DNA of 64,000 nucleotides from Alkalibacterium pelagium (GCF_900109325.1 NZ_FNZU01000008.1:62001-126000); one strand, 5' to 3'; counted from the stretch's first letter, positions 28,450-38,451 are shown. The notes: generated by a model from the sequence alone, not told the origin. Translations and numbers: made by a program.

Positions 28450-29226
28450 GTGTCTCAGTTAGAAGAAGTTGAAGGGCTGGTCCTGTCTGTCAGGAAGCAC
28501 AGAGAACGGGATTATCTGGTTAAACTGTTTACTGACCGATACGGAAAACTGATGTTTTTTGTGCGAGGGACAAAGAATCCTAACTTTAAACTGCGCTCGG
28601 CTATTCAGCCTTTTGCGAGAGCAAGTTTTATTGCAGATATCAGAAGCGAAGGGCTGAGTTTTATTCGAGATGCAAAAAATGTGCAGTCCTACACCTCTGT
28701 TCAGACGGATATTTTCAAGACTGCCTATGCGACCTATATTGCTCAGCTAACCGATGCTGCACTGGAAGACCGGAAGTCAGACCCTCAATTGTTTGACCAG
28801 CTTCTGACAGGTATGGATAGGCTTGAAGAGGATTTTGATCCTGAGATCATTATGAATATTTTTGAAGTCCGTTTTCTGAGGTATTTCGGGGTCATGCCTG
28901 AATTTAGAGGATGTGTCTTCTGCGGTCTGACTGAAGGACCGTTTGACTACTCAAGCAGACACCACGGGCTGCTGTGTCCAAAACATTTTCATGAAGATGA
29001 ACGGCGCCTGCATGCGTCTCCAAAGGCAATCCATTTTATCCGTCTGTTTTCTGTTGTGTCTTTTGACAAAATCAATACTATATCATTAAAGCAGGACACA
29101 AAAACTGAGATTCAGAGAGTAATCGATATTCTCTATGACGAACTGGTCGGTTTGAATCTTAAGAGCAAACGGTTTATCAAAAAGATGCATCAGTGGGAAA
29201 ATCTGCTTAAACGTGAGGAAGATTAA
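28450..29226 (+). CDS. recO: DNA repair protein RecO
   Basis: Recombination mediator that loads RecA with RecR on SSB-coated DNA. The 258-residue protein has an N-terminal OB fold (about 1-80, VEGLVLSVRKHRERDYLVKL) and a helical C-terminal part with a zinc-finger-like CVFCG followed by a cysteine at LLCPKHF. The start is GTG 28450 after AAGAAGGTGA. It follows era in the conserved order and abuts the next gene. Confidence 0.96.
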   Translation: MSQLEEVEGLVLSVRKHRERDYLVKLFTDRYGKLMFFVRGTKNPNFKLRSAIQPFARASFIADIRSEGLSFIRDAKNVQSYTSVQTDIFKTAYATYIAQLTDAALEDRKSDPQLFDQLLTGMDRLEEDFDPEIIMNIFEVRFLRYFGVMPEFRGCVFCGLTEGPFDYSSRHHGLLCPKHFHEDERRLHASPKAIHFIRLFSVVSFDKINTISLKQDTKTEIQRVIDILYDELVGLNLKSKRFIKKMHQWENLLKREED

Positions 29227-29727
29227 ATGAACGAATGGATCGGGCGAACAGCTATTATTATTCTGGCCTGGGCCGGAATCCTTTATCAGCTGATTCAGAT
29301 TAGACGTATCACTTTACCCCATCGACTGGCAGGGCTGCTTGGAAAAAGGGCTCTGCAGATCGTCGCTGTAGGCGTGATCGGTGGAATTGTTTATATCCTG
29401 AATCTGTCCATGATCGATGCAGGAGTCGTTTTGTCTGCAAGTCTGTTTGTCTACTTGTCGCAGTTCAATAAGGGCTTTACAAAGTCTGGTGTCATTCCGC
29501 CGGCAGTTGGGACGGCTGTGCGGAGTGTGTTCAGTAGAGAATTCCATTTTGCCGCTACTGATGACTGGTTGGTCGTCGAACAGAATCGACTGCTGAAAGT
29601 CCGTTTTACTTCGACTGAAGGTCGTGAAGTCGTGCATTATCTCTCGTTTGATCCTGAAAAGAAAGATGAGATACTCCATTTACTTGCTGAACATAAACTT
29701 AATGTCAAGATAGCAAAAGAGAATTAA
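29227..29727 (+). CDS. Membrane protein of unknown function
   Basis: Not recognised. The 166-residue protein has three hydrophobic segments (about 7-24, 42-60, 64-82), then a cytosolic domain of about 75 residues with a PH-like strand pattern (FHFAATDDWLVVEQNRLLKVRF). Its ATG immediately follows the recO stop (TAAATG), so it is translated from the same mRNA. It has no link to the glyQS T-box downstream, which has its own promoter. Confidence 0.65.
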   Translation: MNEWIGRTAIIILAWAGILYQLIQIRRITLPHRLAGLLGKRALQIVAVGVIGGIVYILNLSMIDAGVVLSASLFVYLSQFNKGFTKSGVIPPAVGTAVRSVFSREFHFAATDDWLVVEQNRLLKVRFTSTEGREVVHYLSFDPEKKDEILHLLAEHKLNVKIAKEN

Positions 29728-29752
29728 AATACACTTTGGAATAAGAATTGGT

Positions 29753-29780
29753 TTGACAATTTTAAAAGTTATTGTAAGAT
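29753..29780 (+). promoter_or_regulatory. glyQS promoter
   Basis: TTGACA (29753-29758) and TAAGAT (29775-29780) are 16 bp apart, just before the T-box leader. Confidence 0.7.
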
Positions 29781-29787
29781 AGAATAA

Positions 29788-30001
29788 TAAGTGAAGCACG
29801 TTGATAGAAGGAGTAACGAGACTAGTCTTTAATAGCGACCATGGGGCGGTGTGAGCCATGGAAGACGGTCTGGTGAAAGGCATCTGGAGTGCAATGATAT
29901 AAAGTGCTGACTCGTTTTACGGGTCAGAAATAGGGTGGAACCGCGAGAAGACTCGTCCCTATACTGATGGCTGTCTGTCAGTATAGAGCCGAGTTTTTTT
30001 A
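29788..30001 (+). promoter_or_regulatory. T-box leader of glyQS
   Basis: tRNA-sensing riboswitch. The T-box core AGGGTGGAACCGCG is at 29932-29945. A GGC glycine specifier candidate lies in AAAGGCATCTGG at 29879-29881, and the terminator stem (ACTCG with TATACTGA/TCAGTATA, then CGAGTTTTTTT) ends at 30000. Uncharged tRNA-Gly should stabilise the antiterminator and raise glycyl-tRNA synthetase expression. Confidence 0.92.
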
Positions 30002-30030
30002 TATGCATCACTAAAAAGGAGAGTCATATT

Positions 30031-30960
30031 ATGGAAAAAACTAAAACATTTCAGGATATCATCCTGACTCTGCAGCAGTTCTGGTCAGACCAGGGCTGTA
30101 TGCTCATGCAGGCATACGATACTGAAAAAGGAGCAGGAACGATGAGTCCATATACCTTTCTCAGAGCAATTGGGCCGGAGCCGTGGAATGCGGCTTATGT
30201 GGAACCCTCACGTCGCCCGGCAGATGGCCGTTACGGCGAAAACCCGAACCGACTGTACCAGCATCATCAGTTTCAAGTAGTCATGAAGCCTTCGCCCGAA
30301 AACATTCAGGAGCTGTATCTGGACAGTCTGAGAGCCCTTGGGATCGATCCACTGAAACATGATATTCGCTTCGTTGAAGATAACTGGGAAAACCCGTCTC
30401 TAGGCTGTGCCGGTCTTGGCTGGGAAGTCTGGCTGGATGGCATGGAAGTGACGCAGTTTACGTACTTCCAGCAGGTCGGCGGTCTTGAAGTTGATGCGGT
30501 CACAAGTGAACTGACATACGGGCTTGAACGTCTGGCCTCATACATTCAGGATGTTGAGAATGTCTACGATATCGAATGGGCACCTGGAGTAAAATACGGA
30601 GAAATATTCAAGCAGCCGGAATACGAACATTCTGCTTATTCCTTCGATCACAGTGACGCTGCCTTTCTCTTTTCACAGTTCTCAGCTTTCGAGAAGGAAG
30701 CACTCAAGCAAATTGAAAACAACCTGGCTCATCCGGCATATGATTATGTATTGAAATGCAGTCACGCATTTAACTTACTGGATGCCAGAGGGGCTGTGTC
30801 CGCAACTGACCGCCCGGATTATTTGAAACGTATCCGCCATATGGCTAGACTCATCGCAAAGTCTTTCCTGCAGGAACGGGCAAAACTGTCATTCCCTCTT
30901 ATCGGAGAATCAGAGGCAGGAAAATGGATAGAAAAATATGGCGAAAAGGAGGACAAGTAA
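30031..30960 (+). CDS. glyQ: Glycyl-tRNA synthetase alpha subunit
   Basis: Catalytic subunit of the alpha2beta2 bacterial GlyRS. The 309-residue protein carries the class II core with [20 protein letters not shown] and [10 protein letters not shown]. The ATG has AAAGGAGAG 7 nt upstream. Its stop codon is immediately followed by the glyS start, which ensures matched output of both subunits. Confidence 0.98.
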   Translation: MEKTKTFQDIILTLQQFWSDQGCMLMQAYDTEKGAGTMSPYTFLRAIGPEPWNAAYVEPSRRPADGRYGENPNRLYQHHQFQVVMKPSPENIQELYLDSLRALGIDPLKHDIRFVEDNWENPSLGCAGLGWEVWLDGMEVTQFTYFQQVGGLEVDAVTSELTYGLERLASYIQDVENVYDIEWAPGVKYGEIFKQPEYEHSAYSFDHSDAAFLFSQFSAFEKEALKQIENNLAHPAYDYVLKCSHAFNLLDARGAVSATDRPDYLKRIRHMARLIAKSFLQERAKLSFPLIGESEAGKWIEKYGEKEDK

Positions 30961-33045
30961 ATGACTCATACCTTATTACTTGAAATCGGACTGGAAGATA
31001 TGCCGGCGAAAGTCATCGTTCCGGCTACTGAACAGCTTAAAGACAAAGTAAGTACTCATTTTAGAGACCATGATATGCCGTTTGATACCATCCAAGTATT
31101 CAGTACACCGAGACGTCTGGCAGTTAAAGTTGAGGGTCTGGCTGAAGGACAGAAGGATAAAACAGAATCTGTTAAAGGTCCGGCTAAACGCATCGCTCAA
31201 GATGAGGAAGGCAACTGGACTAAAGCCGCAATTGGTTTTACACGTGGTCAGCAGGCCTCCGTTGACGACATTACTTTTCAGACGATCAAAGACGAAGAGT
31301 ATGTCTTTGTAGAAAAACACATAAAAGGCTTGTCTGCAGAAGAAGTCATACAGAAGCTGGATAGCTTATTACCGTCACTGTCGTTCCCGGTATCGATGAA
31401 GTGGGGCACGCACAGTTACCGTTACATCCGTCCAGTCCATTGGCTGACAGTTCTATTAGATGAGAAAGTTGTCGATATGACCTTGTTTGATGTATCCTCA
31501 GGTAGAGAGACTAGAGGCCACCGCTTCCTGGGACAGGCTGTTACATTGAATCATGCGAATGATTACCAGGCCAGCTTGAAGGAAGAGCACGTGCTCGTTG
31601 ACCGTAATGAGCGTCAGGCGCTGATAATCAGTCAGATTCGGGCTTTATGTATCCAAAATAACTGGAAAGATCCACTGGATAATAAGGAACTACTTGAAGA
31701 GGTAACAGACCTTGTCGAGTATCCAACTGCTTTTTACGGGTCGTTCAGCGAGGATTATCTCTCTGTACCTGAAAATGTTCTGGAAACGGCAATGGCTGAT
31801 CATCAGCGTTATTTCCCAGTCAGACAGGATGATGATAAGTCTGAGTTTCTCCCTTATTTCATTGCGGTGAGAAACGGAAATGAAGAGCATATCGAGCAGG
31901 TCAGAAAAGGAAATGAAAAAGTGCTGAGTGCACGTCTGGCAGATGCTTCTTTCTTTTATGATGAAGACAAGAAGCTGTCAATTGATGACTTTGTCAGTAA
32001 ACTGTCGACTGTGTCTTTCCATGAAAAATTAGGTACACTTTACGACAAGCAAGAGCGTCTGACCGCTATTGCTCATCTGCTGGCTCCTTATTTCGACATG
32101 ACTGATGAACAGGTCGGTCTGATCGAACGTGCAGGTATGATAGCCAAGTTCGACCTGGTCACGCAGACAGTCAACGAATTCACTTCTCTTCAAGGTGAAA
32201 TTGCAGGCATATTTGCTGCCGAAAGAGGCGAAGACAGACAAGTTGCCGATGCGCTTTCTGAGCAGTATCTACCTAAAAGTACAGATGGCAGACTGCCTGA
32301 AACGAAACTTGGTGCGCTCCTTTCTGCAAGTGATAAGCTGGACTCTCTGCTGTCATTTTTCTCTGTCGATATGATTCCGTCCGGTTCTAATGACCCATTT
32401 GCTTTAAGAAGACAGGCCATGGGAATTGTGAGAATCTTCAAGGCGTTCAACGTGTCTGTTCAGCTGGACGAGCTGATTAATGCAATTGCTGAAACAGTTA
32501 TCTCTGTAGAGACTAAAGCTGCCTATATGCAGAATACACCTGTTGTGATTGACTTCATTAAAGACCGAGTGGACCAGTTGCTGTCCAGTGAAGAAGGTCT
32601 GAGCGACGATTATGATGTCCGTAAAGCGGTACTGGAATCTGATCAGACGGATATCCTTGCTCTCATTGATCATGCTGGTGCATTGGCCGATCAGAAAGCG
32701 AAGGCAGGCTTTAAAGCAACGGTCGAATCACTGACTCGTGTATCCAATCTGGCTGGAAAAGCTGGTGATGAAGCTTCGTTATCAACTGATCTCTTCGATA
32801 CTCAGAGTGAGAAGACGCTCTATGAAGCACTACTGAAAGCTGAAGAGCTTCTAGCTGATGATTTGAGTGCAGATCAGCAGTGGCAGGTTTTTGCTGAAAT
32901 ACATCCAGTCATCGATGCTTTCTTTGATCACACGATGGTGATGGCAGAAGACCCGGCTGTTCGAAACAATCGTCTGGCTCTGCTTAAGAGGATCGATGAT
33001 CTCTCAAGTGGGTTTGCCCGCTTTGACAGACTGGTCATTAAATAA
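30961..33045 (+). CDS. glyS: Glycyl-tRNA synthetase beta subunit
   Basis: The 694-residue tRNA-binding partner of GlyQ. Family blocks are LLEIGLEDMPAKVI at the N-terminus, VKGPAKRIA, and DHQRYFPV (about 280). The C-terminal part holds the anticodon-binding region (RVSNLAGK and after). The ribosome site AAAAGGAGG lies inside the end of glyQ. Confidence 0.98.
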   Translation: MTHTLLLEIGLEDMPAKVIVPATEQLKDKVSTHFRDHDMPFDTIQVFSTPRRLAVKVEGLAEGQKDKTESVKGPAKRIAQDEEGNWTKAAIGFTRGQQASVDDITFQTIKDEEYVFVEKHIKGLSAEEVIQKLDSLLPSLSFPVSMKWGTHSYRYIRPVHWLTVLLDEKVVDMTLFDVSSGRETRGHRFLGQAVTLNHANDYQASLKEEHVLVDRNERQALIISQIRALCIQNNWKDPLDNKELLEEVTDLVEYPTAFYGSFSEDYLSVPENVLETAMADHQRYFPVRQDDDKSEFLPYFIAVRNGNEEHIEQVRKGNEKVLSARLADASFFYDEDKKLSIDDFVSKLSTVSFHEKLGTLYDKQERLTAIAHLLAPYFDMTDEQVGLIERAGMIAKFDLVTQTVNEFTSLQGEIAGIFAAERGEDRQVADALSEQYLPKSTDGRLPETKLGALLSASDKLDSLLSFFSVDMIPSGSNDPFALRRQAMGIVRIFKAFNVSVQLDELINAIAETVISVETKAAYMQNTPVVIDFIKDRVDQLLSSEEGLSDDYDVRKAVLESDQTDILALIDHAGALADQKAKAGFKATVESLTRVSNLAGKAGDEASLSTDLFDTQSEKTLYEALLKAEELLADDLSADQQWQVFAEIHPVIDAFFDHTMVMAEDPAVRNNRLALLKRIDDLSSGFARFDRLVIK

Positions 33046-33057
33046 TACAGGTTACAC

Positions 33058-33095
33058 AGAAGGCAGTAAGTGATGAGACTGCCTTCTTTCTGTTT
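33058..33095 (+). terminator. glyQS terminator
   Basis: A perfect AGAAGGCAGT/ACTGCCTTCT stem with a 10-nt loop is followed by TTCTGTTT. Confidence 0.8.
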
Positions 33096-33125
33096 ATCAG
33101 TTTTAACTTAGAAGGAGACGAACCC

Positions 33126-34838
33126 ATGCTTAAACGATTTTTTTCTTACTATGCGCCATATAAAGCGCTGTTCACACTGGACTTTTCTGCAGCCATCATC
33201 GTTGCGATGCTTGAGCTGGCTTTTCCCATTATGGTCCAGCAAGTCGTAGATTCCATTCTGCCGACAGGAAACTGGTCTCTGATCATCATCGTTTCCATCG
33301 GCCTGCTTGGTGTCTATGCCATCAACACGATTCTGCATTATGTAGTGACTTACTATGGACATAAACTGGGTACAAATATTGAAACGGATATGCGTAGAGA
33401 TCTTTATAACCACCTACAAAAGCAGTCCTTTTCATATTTCGATAATCGCGAAACTGGAAAGCTGATCACTCGACTGACTTCAGACTTATTTGAAATAGCG
33501 GAAGTCGCCCATCATGGACCGGAGGACATTTTCATTACCCTCTTCACATTGACGGGTGCCTTTATACTTATGATGACTGTCCATGTGCCTCTTGCAGTAA
33601 TGACGTTTATTTTAGTGCCATTTATCGCGTTAGCCGTTGCTTATTTCAACAAGAGGATGACTCAAGTCAACACTCGTATCTATGATGATCTCGCTGGTTT
33701 CAGTGCGGGAATCGAAGCGTCAGTCGGGGGAATTCGGGTCGTGCAGGCCTTTTCGAATGAAGATTATGAACTGGGACGATTCCAGCAGTTGAACCAGGCT
33801 TACCGAAAATCAAAATATTTATTCTATAAAATGATGGCAGTCAGCCATTCCTACAATTATTTCCTCATGCGTCTGATCAGTCTGTTTGCACTTTTCTTCG
33901 GCGCTTACTTTACGATTCAAGGTGAAATAAGTTACGGGGATCTAGTGGCATTTATTTTATTCGCTAATGTGTTTGTCAGACCAATTGAAAAGGTCAATAC
34001 GATGATCGAAAGCTATCCGAAAGGCTTTGCCGGTTTCAAACGCCTGCTTGAAGAAATGGGGATCAGACCGGAAGTTCAGGATTCTCCAGATGCAGTGGAA
34101 GTGGAGTCTCTGAAAGGAGACATTGTCTATTCAGACGTTTCGTTCAGTTATGAAGAGAATCAGTCTATTCTGGATGATATCAATCTGACGATTAAAGCCG
34201 GGGAAACCATTGCATTTGTCGGACCGAGTGGTGCAGGTAAAACGACGATCTGTAATCTGCTTCCACGTTTTTACGACATCGACAGCGGAACGATAACTAT
34301 CGACGGCTATTCAATCAAAGATATTACATTAAACTCATTGAGAGAACAGATCGGAGTCGTTCAGCAGGATGTCTTCCTGTTCCCAGGAACGATCAAGGAA
34401 AATATTCTATACGGCAAATTGGATGCTACTGATGAAGAGGTCTATAATGCCGTCAGAATGGCAAATCTGGTTGATGTAGTGGAACAACTTCCTAGAGGAC
34501 TGGAGACAGTCATCGGTGAACGGGGAGTTAAACTATCTGGTGGACAGAAGCAGCGGCTTTCTATTGCCCGTATGTTTCTTAAGAATCCGCCAATTCTGAT
34601 CCTGGACGAAGCAACGTCTGCACTGGATACTGAAACGGAACAGGCCATTCAGGAAGCTTTGGATTCCTTATCAAAAGGTCGAACGACTTTGATCATTGCT
34701 CACCGGTTGGCTACCATCAAGAATGCTGATAGAATAGTAGTAGTAACATCTGAAGGTATTGAAGAACAAGGGAGCCACGATGAACTAATTGCTCATGAAG
34801 GAGCCTACAAAGCTTTATATGATGCACAATTTTCTTAA
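33126..34838 (+). CDS. ABC exporter half-transporter (MsbA/BmrA type)
   Basis: ATP-driven exporter in the plasma membrane, acting as a homodimer. The 570-residue protein has a six-helix membrane domain (about 15-300) and a nucleotide-binding domain with Walker A GPSGAGKTT, Q-loop VVQQDVFLF, signature LSGGQKQR, Walker B ILILDEATSALD and switch His (IIAHR). The fusion order and length fit multidrug or lipid exporters such as BmrA/YknU. The substrate is unknown. It is followed 28 nt later by niaR, perhaps on one transcript. Confidence 0.92.
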   Translation: MLKRFFSYYAPYKALFTLDFSAAIIVAMLELAFPIMVQQVVDSILPTGNWSLIIIVSIGLLGVYAINTILHYVVTYYGHKLGTNIETDMRRDLYNHLQKQSFSYFDNRETGKLITRLTSDLFEIAEVAHHGPEDIFITLFTLTGAFILMMTVHVPLAVMTFILVPFIALAVAYFNKRMTQVNTRIYDDLAGFSAGIEASVGGIRVVQAFSNEDYELGRFQQLNQAYRKSKYLFYKMMAVSHSYNYFLMRLISLFALFFGAYFTIQGEISYGDLVAFILFANVFVRPIEKVNTMIESYPKGFAGFKRLLEEMGIRPEVQDSPDAVEVESLKGDIVYSDVSFSYEENQSILDDINLTIKAGETIAFVGPSGAGKTTICNLLPRFYDIDSGTITIDGYSIKDITLNSLREQIGVVQQDVFLFPGTIKENILYGKLDATDEEVYNAVRMANLVDVVEQLPRGLETVIGERGVKLSGGQKQRLSIARMFLKNPPILILDEATSALDTETEQAIQEALDSLSKGRTTLIIAHRLATIKNADRIVVVTSEGIEEQGSHDELIAHEGAYKALYDAQFS

Positions 34839-34866
34839 GAAGAAGCCATGATTAGGAGTGAATGTT

Positions 34867-35379
34867 ATGGAAGCTGATGAAAGAAGACGAATAATCAGAG
34901 ACTATCTTGAACAGGCCGAGGAAGCAGTCGTTGCCCGTACACTGGCCTCAAAATTTAATGTCAGCCGTCAAGTCATTGTCGGCGATATTGCTCTTCTTAG
35001 AGCTGCCGGTGCCAGTATCGTCTCTACCCCTAAAGGTTACATCATGCGCAGTCAGATCGACGAGGGAGTCAGTGAAGCAGTGGTCTGTCAGCATTCACCT
35101 GATGATACGAAAGAGGAACTCTATGCAATAGTGGATCTTGGGGGAGAAGTTATCGATGTAACTGTGGAACATCCGATTTACGGTCTGCTCAAGGGTGATC
35201 TGAATATTTCAAGCAGGCTTGAGGCAGATGAGTTCATATCTAAAGTCCAGGAAAATCCATCAGCGCTGCTGAGCAATCTGACTGAGGGCCTTCACATACA
35301 CACGATTAAAGCTAAAAACAAAGACAGATTACAAAAAATAAAGGAAGTATTAAAAAGTAAAGGCTTTCTTTACCAGTAA
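34867..35379 (+). CDS. niaR: Niacin-responsive transcriptional repressor NiaR
   Basis: Repressor of NAD synthesis and niacin uptake genes with nicotinic acid as co-repressor. The 170-residue protein has an N-terminal HTH (RTLASKFNVSRQVIVGDIALLRAAG) and a C-terminal 3H domain with conserved histidines in TVEHPIYGLL and LHIHTIKA. ATG 34867 is 8 nt after AGGAG; GTG 34858 overlaps the ribosome site. The operator palindrome and niaX follow directly, which fits the known NiaR regulon. Confidence 0.93.
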   Translation: MEADERRRIIRDYLEQAEEAVVARTLASKFNVSRQVIVGDIALLRAAGASIVSTPKGYIMRSQIDEGVSEAVVCQHSPDDTKEELYAIVDLGGEVIDVTVEHPIYGLLKGDLNISSRLEADEFISKVQENPSALLSNLTEGLHIHTIKAKNKDRLQKIKEVLKSKGFLYQ

Positions 35380-35384
35380 GTGTA

Positions 35385-35412
35385 TTGACAATCTCTTACA
35401 AATTGGTATACT
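35385..35412 (+). promoter_or_regulatory. niaX promoter
   Basis: TTGACA (35385-35390) and TATACT (35407-35412) are 16 bp apart, with a TGG extension before the -10. Confidence 0.8.
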
Positions 35413-35414
35413 TA

Positions 35415-35434
35415 ACAGGTGTCATGACACCTGT
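35415..35434. promoter_or_regulatory. NiaR operator
   Basis: A perfect 20-bp palindrome made of ACAGGTGTCA and its inverse starts 3 bp after the -10 and so covers the transcription start of niaX. It resembles known Bacillota NiaR sites with ACAGGTGTC arms. The adjacent niaR gene supports this. Confidence 0.85.
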
Positions 35435-35454
35435 ATACATACTAAGATTAGGAG

Positions 35455-36024
35455 ATGTTTATTATCAAACAGACAAATACACTAAAACTGACTGTAACTG
35501 CTTTGCTTACTGCCATAGCCATCGCCATTCCCATGGTCATGCCTATTAGAGTTCTGATCGAACCGGCTTCCTTTACCTTAGCCAGTCACGTACCGATTTT
35601 CTTTGCCATGTTCTTATCTCCAGCGATTGCCGTAGCCGTCTCATTAGGCTCAGCTATCGGCTTTCTGCTTGCTGGTTTCCCAATCGTCATAACGATGCGT
35701 GCCATGAGTCACGTTGTGTTTGCACTGATTGGTGCGCTGTATCTTAGTGGGAGAAGAGAAGAGGTATTAAGCTCGCCTGTTAAAAGTGTGTTCTTCTCTT
35801 TCTGGATCGCTCTGATACACGCTCTAGCTGAAGTCCTCGTTGTTTCCGTGTTCTTCTTTGGACTAGCGCCTGGTGGAACCTATCAGGACGGCTTTTTCTA
35901 TGCAGTATTTTTGCTCGTCGGAGTAGGTACAGTAATACACAGTATGGTCGATTTCTTGATCGCCCAAGTCGTGTGGAAGAGTTTAGGGAAACGAATGAAT
36001 CAGATTGCTGTAAAAGTCAGCTGA
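35455..36024 (+). CDS. niaX: Niacin ECF transporter S component
   Basis: Substrate-binding membrane subunit of an energy-coupling factor transporter for nicotinic acid. The 189-residue protein has about six membrane segments and the family-like start LKLTVTALLTAIAIAIPMVMP. It needs the shared EcfA/A'/T module, which is not in the window. NiaR control is shown by the operator. The annotated ATG at 35455 directly abuts AGGAG with no spacer; the in-frame ATT at 35461 would have normal spacing, so the true start is uncertain by two codons. Confidence 0.9.
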   Translation: MFIIKQTNTLKLTVTALLTAIAIAIPMVMPIRVLIEPASFTLASHVPIFFAMFLSPAIAVAVSLGSAIGFLLAGFPIVITMRAMSHVVFALIGALYLSGRREEVLSSPVKSVFFSFWIALIHALAEVLVVSVFFFGLAPGGTYQDGFFYAVFLLVGVGTVIHSMVDFLIAQVVWKSLGKRMNQIAVKVS

Positions 36025-36042
36025 TATATAAATCCATTTAAC

Positions 36043-36096
36043 AAATAATGATCGCCGGCCAGATCTGCCAACAGATCTGACCGGCGATCATTATTT
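36043..36096. terminator. Very long hairpin after niaX
   Basis: Two 25-nt arms (AAATAATGATCGCCGG plus CAGATCTG, with one C-A mismatch) around a CCAA loop make one of the strongest hairpins in the window. The 3' side reads TTATTTAT, so it may end niaX transcription. Confidence 0.7.
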
Positions 36097-36462
36097 ATCA
36101 GTGAAATTGCTGCTTCCTTCATTGATAAAAGGCAACGGATGATAACAAAGTGATAGGCTAGAGAATAAAGTTCAGGTTATTTTCAAACTCTAAACTTTAT
36201 TCTAATCAAAGGAGACTGTAGTTTAGTGAAGAAAGACTGATATAGACTTTACTCGTCTGGAAATGGGTTCATTTCGGACAATGTATTCGTATGTAAACTG
36301 CATTATCAAGCCATATGAATGTAGTTTGCATACATATAATGACATCACATTCATTGTATAAGTTTACCCTCTTAAATGAGACAAGCAGAATTTTATTATT
36401 TATCTCTGCTTGACAAAACAGAAATGGAAACGATTGATTTATCCTTTTACAACGTGCTTACA
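36097..36462. other. niaX-dnaG spacer with two further hairpins
   Basis: No gene is seen. AGAATAAAGTT/AACTTTATTCT arms lie at about 36161-36201. A 16-bp stem (two G-U pairs) joins GTATGTAAACTGCATT (36289) to AATGTAGTTTGCATAC, which ends at 36333. Neither is followed by a T run. A small RNA or binding sites are possible. Confidence 0.5.
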
Positions 36463-36491
36463 TTTACAATTTCACTTTGTTTTGGTATACT
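36463..36491 (+). promoter_or_regulatory. Predicted dnaG-rpoD promoter
   Basis: TTTACA (36463-36468) and TATACT (36486-36491) are 17 bp apart, with a TGG extension before the -10. It is 68 bp before dnaG. Confidence 0.7.
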
Positions 36492-36559
36492 TAAGTTTGA
36501 TTATTATAGGGGTAGTGTGTCTATCCTTTAAAGGACTTTTTGTCGAAGGGGGATGGCTA

Positions 36560-38425
36560 GTGAGCAGGATACCAGAAGAAACCATTCAATCCATACGGGA
36601 AAAGACTGATATCGTCCAGATTATTTCCCAGTATCTGCAGTTAAGGAAGTCAGGGCAGAACTATTTTGCATCCTGTCCGTTCCACGATGACAAGACACCT
36701 TCGTTTTCTGTCAGTGAGAAGAAGCAGATCTATCATTGCTTCAGCTGTGGAAGAGGCGGGAATGTCTTCAGCTTTCTCCAGGAAATGGAAGGCTTGTCTT
36801 TTGTCGAAGCAGTAGGAAAAACTGCAGAGCTGGCCGATGTGCCGATTGATTTTACTTTGATCGATCGGGCAAGACAGTCAGCTCCAAATCCGGATTCGAT
36901 GCAGGCCAAATTACTGGCTGTCTATGAAAAAGCGGAGTATTTTTATCATCACCTGCTCGTTAATACTCAGACGGGGGAAGAAGCCTACCGTTACCTTCTT
37001 GATAGAGGAATGACCAAAGAGAGTATAGAGACCTTCAAAATCGGGTTCTCTCCTCCTAAAAGAGAAGCGCTGAAACTATATCTCGATAATGAAGGATTGA
37101 ATGATCCGGAGCTGTTGAAAAAATCCGGCCTTTTTTCCGATCGGGATGACGAGGTTTTTCTTGACCGCTTTTCAAACCGGATTCTTTTCCCGATAAATAA
37201 TGCAAAAGGCCAGACAGTCGCATTTTCAGGCCGTGCCTTCATGGAGCAGTCCGACAATTACCGGACCGCCAAGTATATGAACAGTCCGGAAACAGAATTA
37301 TTCAATAAACGACGCGTACTGTTCAATTACGACAAAGCACGTGCATCGATCCGACGAGAAAATGAGGTCATCCTTTTTGAAGGATTTATGGATGTCATTT
37401 CAGCCTGGCAGGCGGGAGTTAAAAACGGGATTGCGTCGATGGGAACTAGTCTGACAGAAGAACAGATTTCAGTACTTGATAAAGTGACTGATCATGTGGT
37501 CATTGCTTATGATGGAGATGACGCCGGACTTGAAGCAACAAAGCGGGCAACAGATTTCATCAGCAGGGACACACATTTCACCATGGAGATAGCGACTTTT
37601 CCTGAGAAATTGGATCCGGATGATTATATTCAGACCAAAGGAATAGAAGCATTTCAGGACTTTCTGAAACATGGGCGAGATACTTTGATGAGTTTCCTTA
37701 TGGCCTACCACCGCAAGGGTCTTAATTTGAAAAACGAAAGTGAACGTCTGAAGTACATCGAGATCGTGTTGAAAGAACTGGCTCGAGTGACTTCTGCAAT
37801 TGAACGGGAACTTTACCTTAAACAACTTCAGGACGAATTCGATTTGTCCCTGGAGACACTTAAGGAACAGATGCACACCTTTGTTATCGAACAGCAGAAT
37901 GAACGTCGGGCTGAAAAGCGCAAAGAGGCGAGACGGGATCCTTCACCGGAGCCGGTCCAGTCAATCGTGCTTCACCGGAACCAGCCCAAAGAAACAGCAC
38001 TGACCCGGGCTGAAAAAAATCTTCTCCATCGTCTTTTCACTCTGGACGAAACCTGGACAATCTTGAATAGTCAGGAAAAAGAGCTGTCATTTTCAGATCA
38101 GGATCATCAAGTGCTCTATCTGATGTATGATGAGTTTCATCATTCGCACGAAGACACGTCACTGCAGTCGTTTCTTGACTTTCTTCCAGATGAACGTCTG
38201 AAAAGTAAAGCATCAGAAATTGCCTGGATATCCCTGAGTGATGAAATAGCTCGTGGAGAGATCGAGGACTACTTGTCTGTTATCTGTGACAGGCAGCCGC
38301 TTGAAACCAGACTTCAGTCAAAAAAAGAAGAGTTAAAACTGGCTGAAAGGAATGGGGATAAGCAGAAGCAGCAGGCACTCAGTTTTGAAATTATAAATAT
38401 AATTAAACAAATGAAAAGTAATTAA
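36560..38425 (+). CDS. dnaG: DNA primase
   Basis: Makes RNA primers at the replication fork. The frame opens at 36410, but the hydrophobic first 50 codons are not primase-like; GTG 36560, with GAAGGGGG upstream, gives [19 protein letters not shown] and 621 residues. The N-terminal CHC2-type zinc finger is [11 protein letters not shown]...HCFSCGRGG. The Toprim core has [13 protein letters not shown] and [12 protein letters not shown]. The C-terminal helicase-interaction region follows residue 430. It sits directly before rpoD, the conserved macromolecular synthesis operon. Confidence 0.96.
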   Translation: MSRIPEETIQSIREKTDIVQIISQYLQLRKSGQNYFASCPFHDDKTPSFSVSEKKQIYHCFSCGRGGNVFSFLQEMEGLSFVEAVGKTAELADVPIDFTLIDRARQSAPNPDSMQAKLLAVYEKAEYFYHHLLVNTQTGEEAYRYLLDRGMTKESIETFKIGFSPPKREALKLYLDNEGLNDPELLKKSGLFSDRDDEVFLDRFSNRILFPINNAKGQTVAFSGRAFMEQSDNYRTAKYMNSPETELFNKRRVLFNYDKARASIRRENEVILFEGFMDVISAWQAGVKNGIASMGTSLTEEQISVLDKVTDHVVIAYDGDDAGLEATKRATDFISRDTHFTMEIATFPEKLDPDDYIQTKGIEAFQDFLKHGRDTLMSFLMAYHRKGLNLKNESERLKYIEIVLKELARVTSAIERELYLKQLQDEFDLSLETLKEQMHTFVIEQQNERRAEKRKEARRDPSPEPVQSIVLHRNQPKETALTRAEKNLLHRLFTLDETWTILNSQEKELSFSDQDHQVLYLMYDEFHHSHEDTSLQSFLDFLPDERLKSKASEIAWISLSDEIARGEIEDYLSVICDRQPLETRLQSKKEELKLAERNGDKQKQQALSFEIINIIKQMKSN

Positions 38426-38451
38426 CGATTAATCAGGAGGCATGTCAGTAT

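Noticed and set aside
36410-36559. N-terminal extension of the dnaG frame with a hydrophobic stretch
   Set aside because: It lies over the predicted promoter, has no ribosome site, and primase starts normally at 36560.
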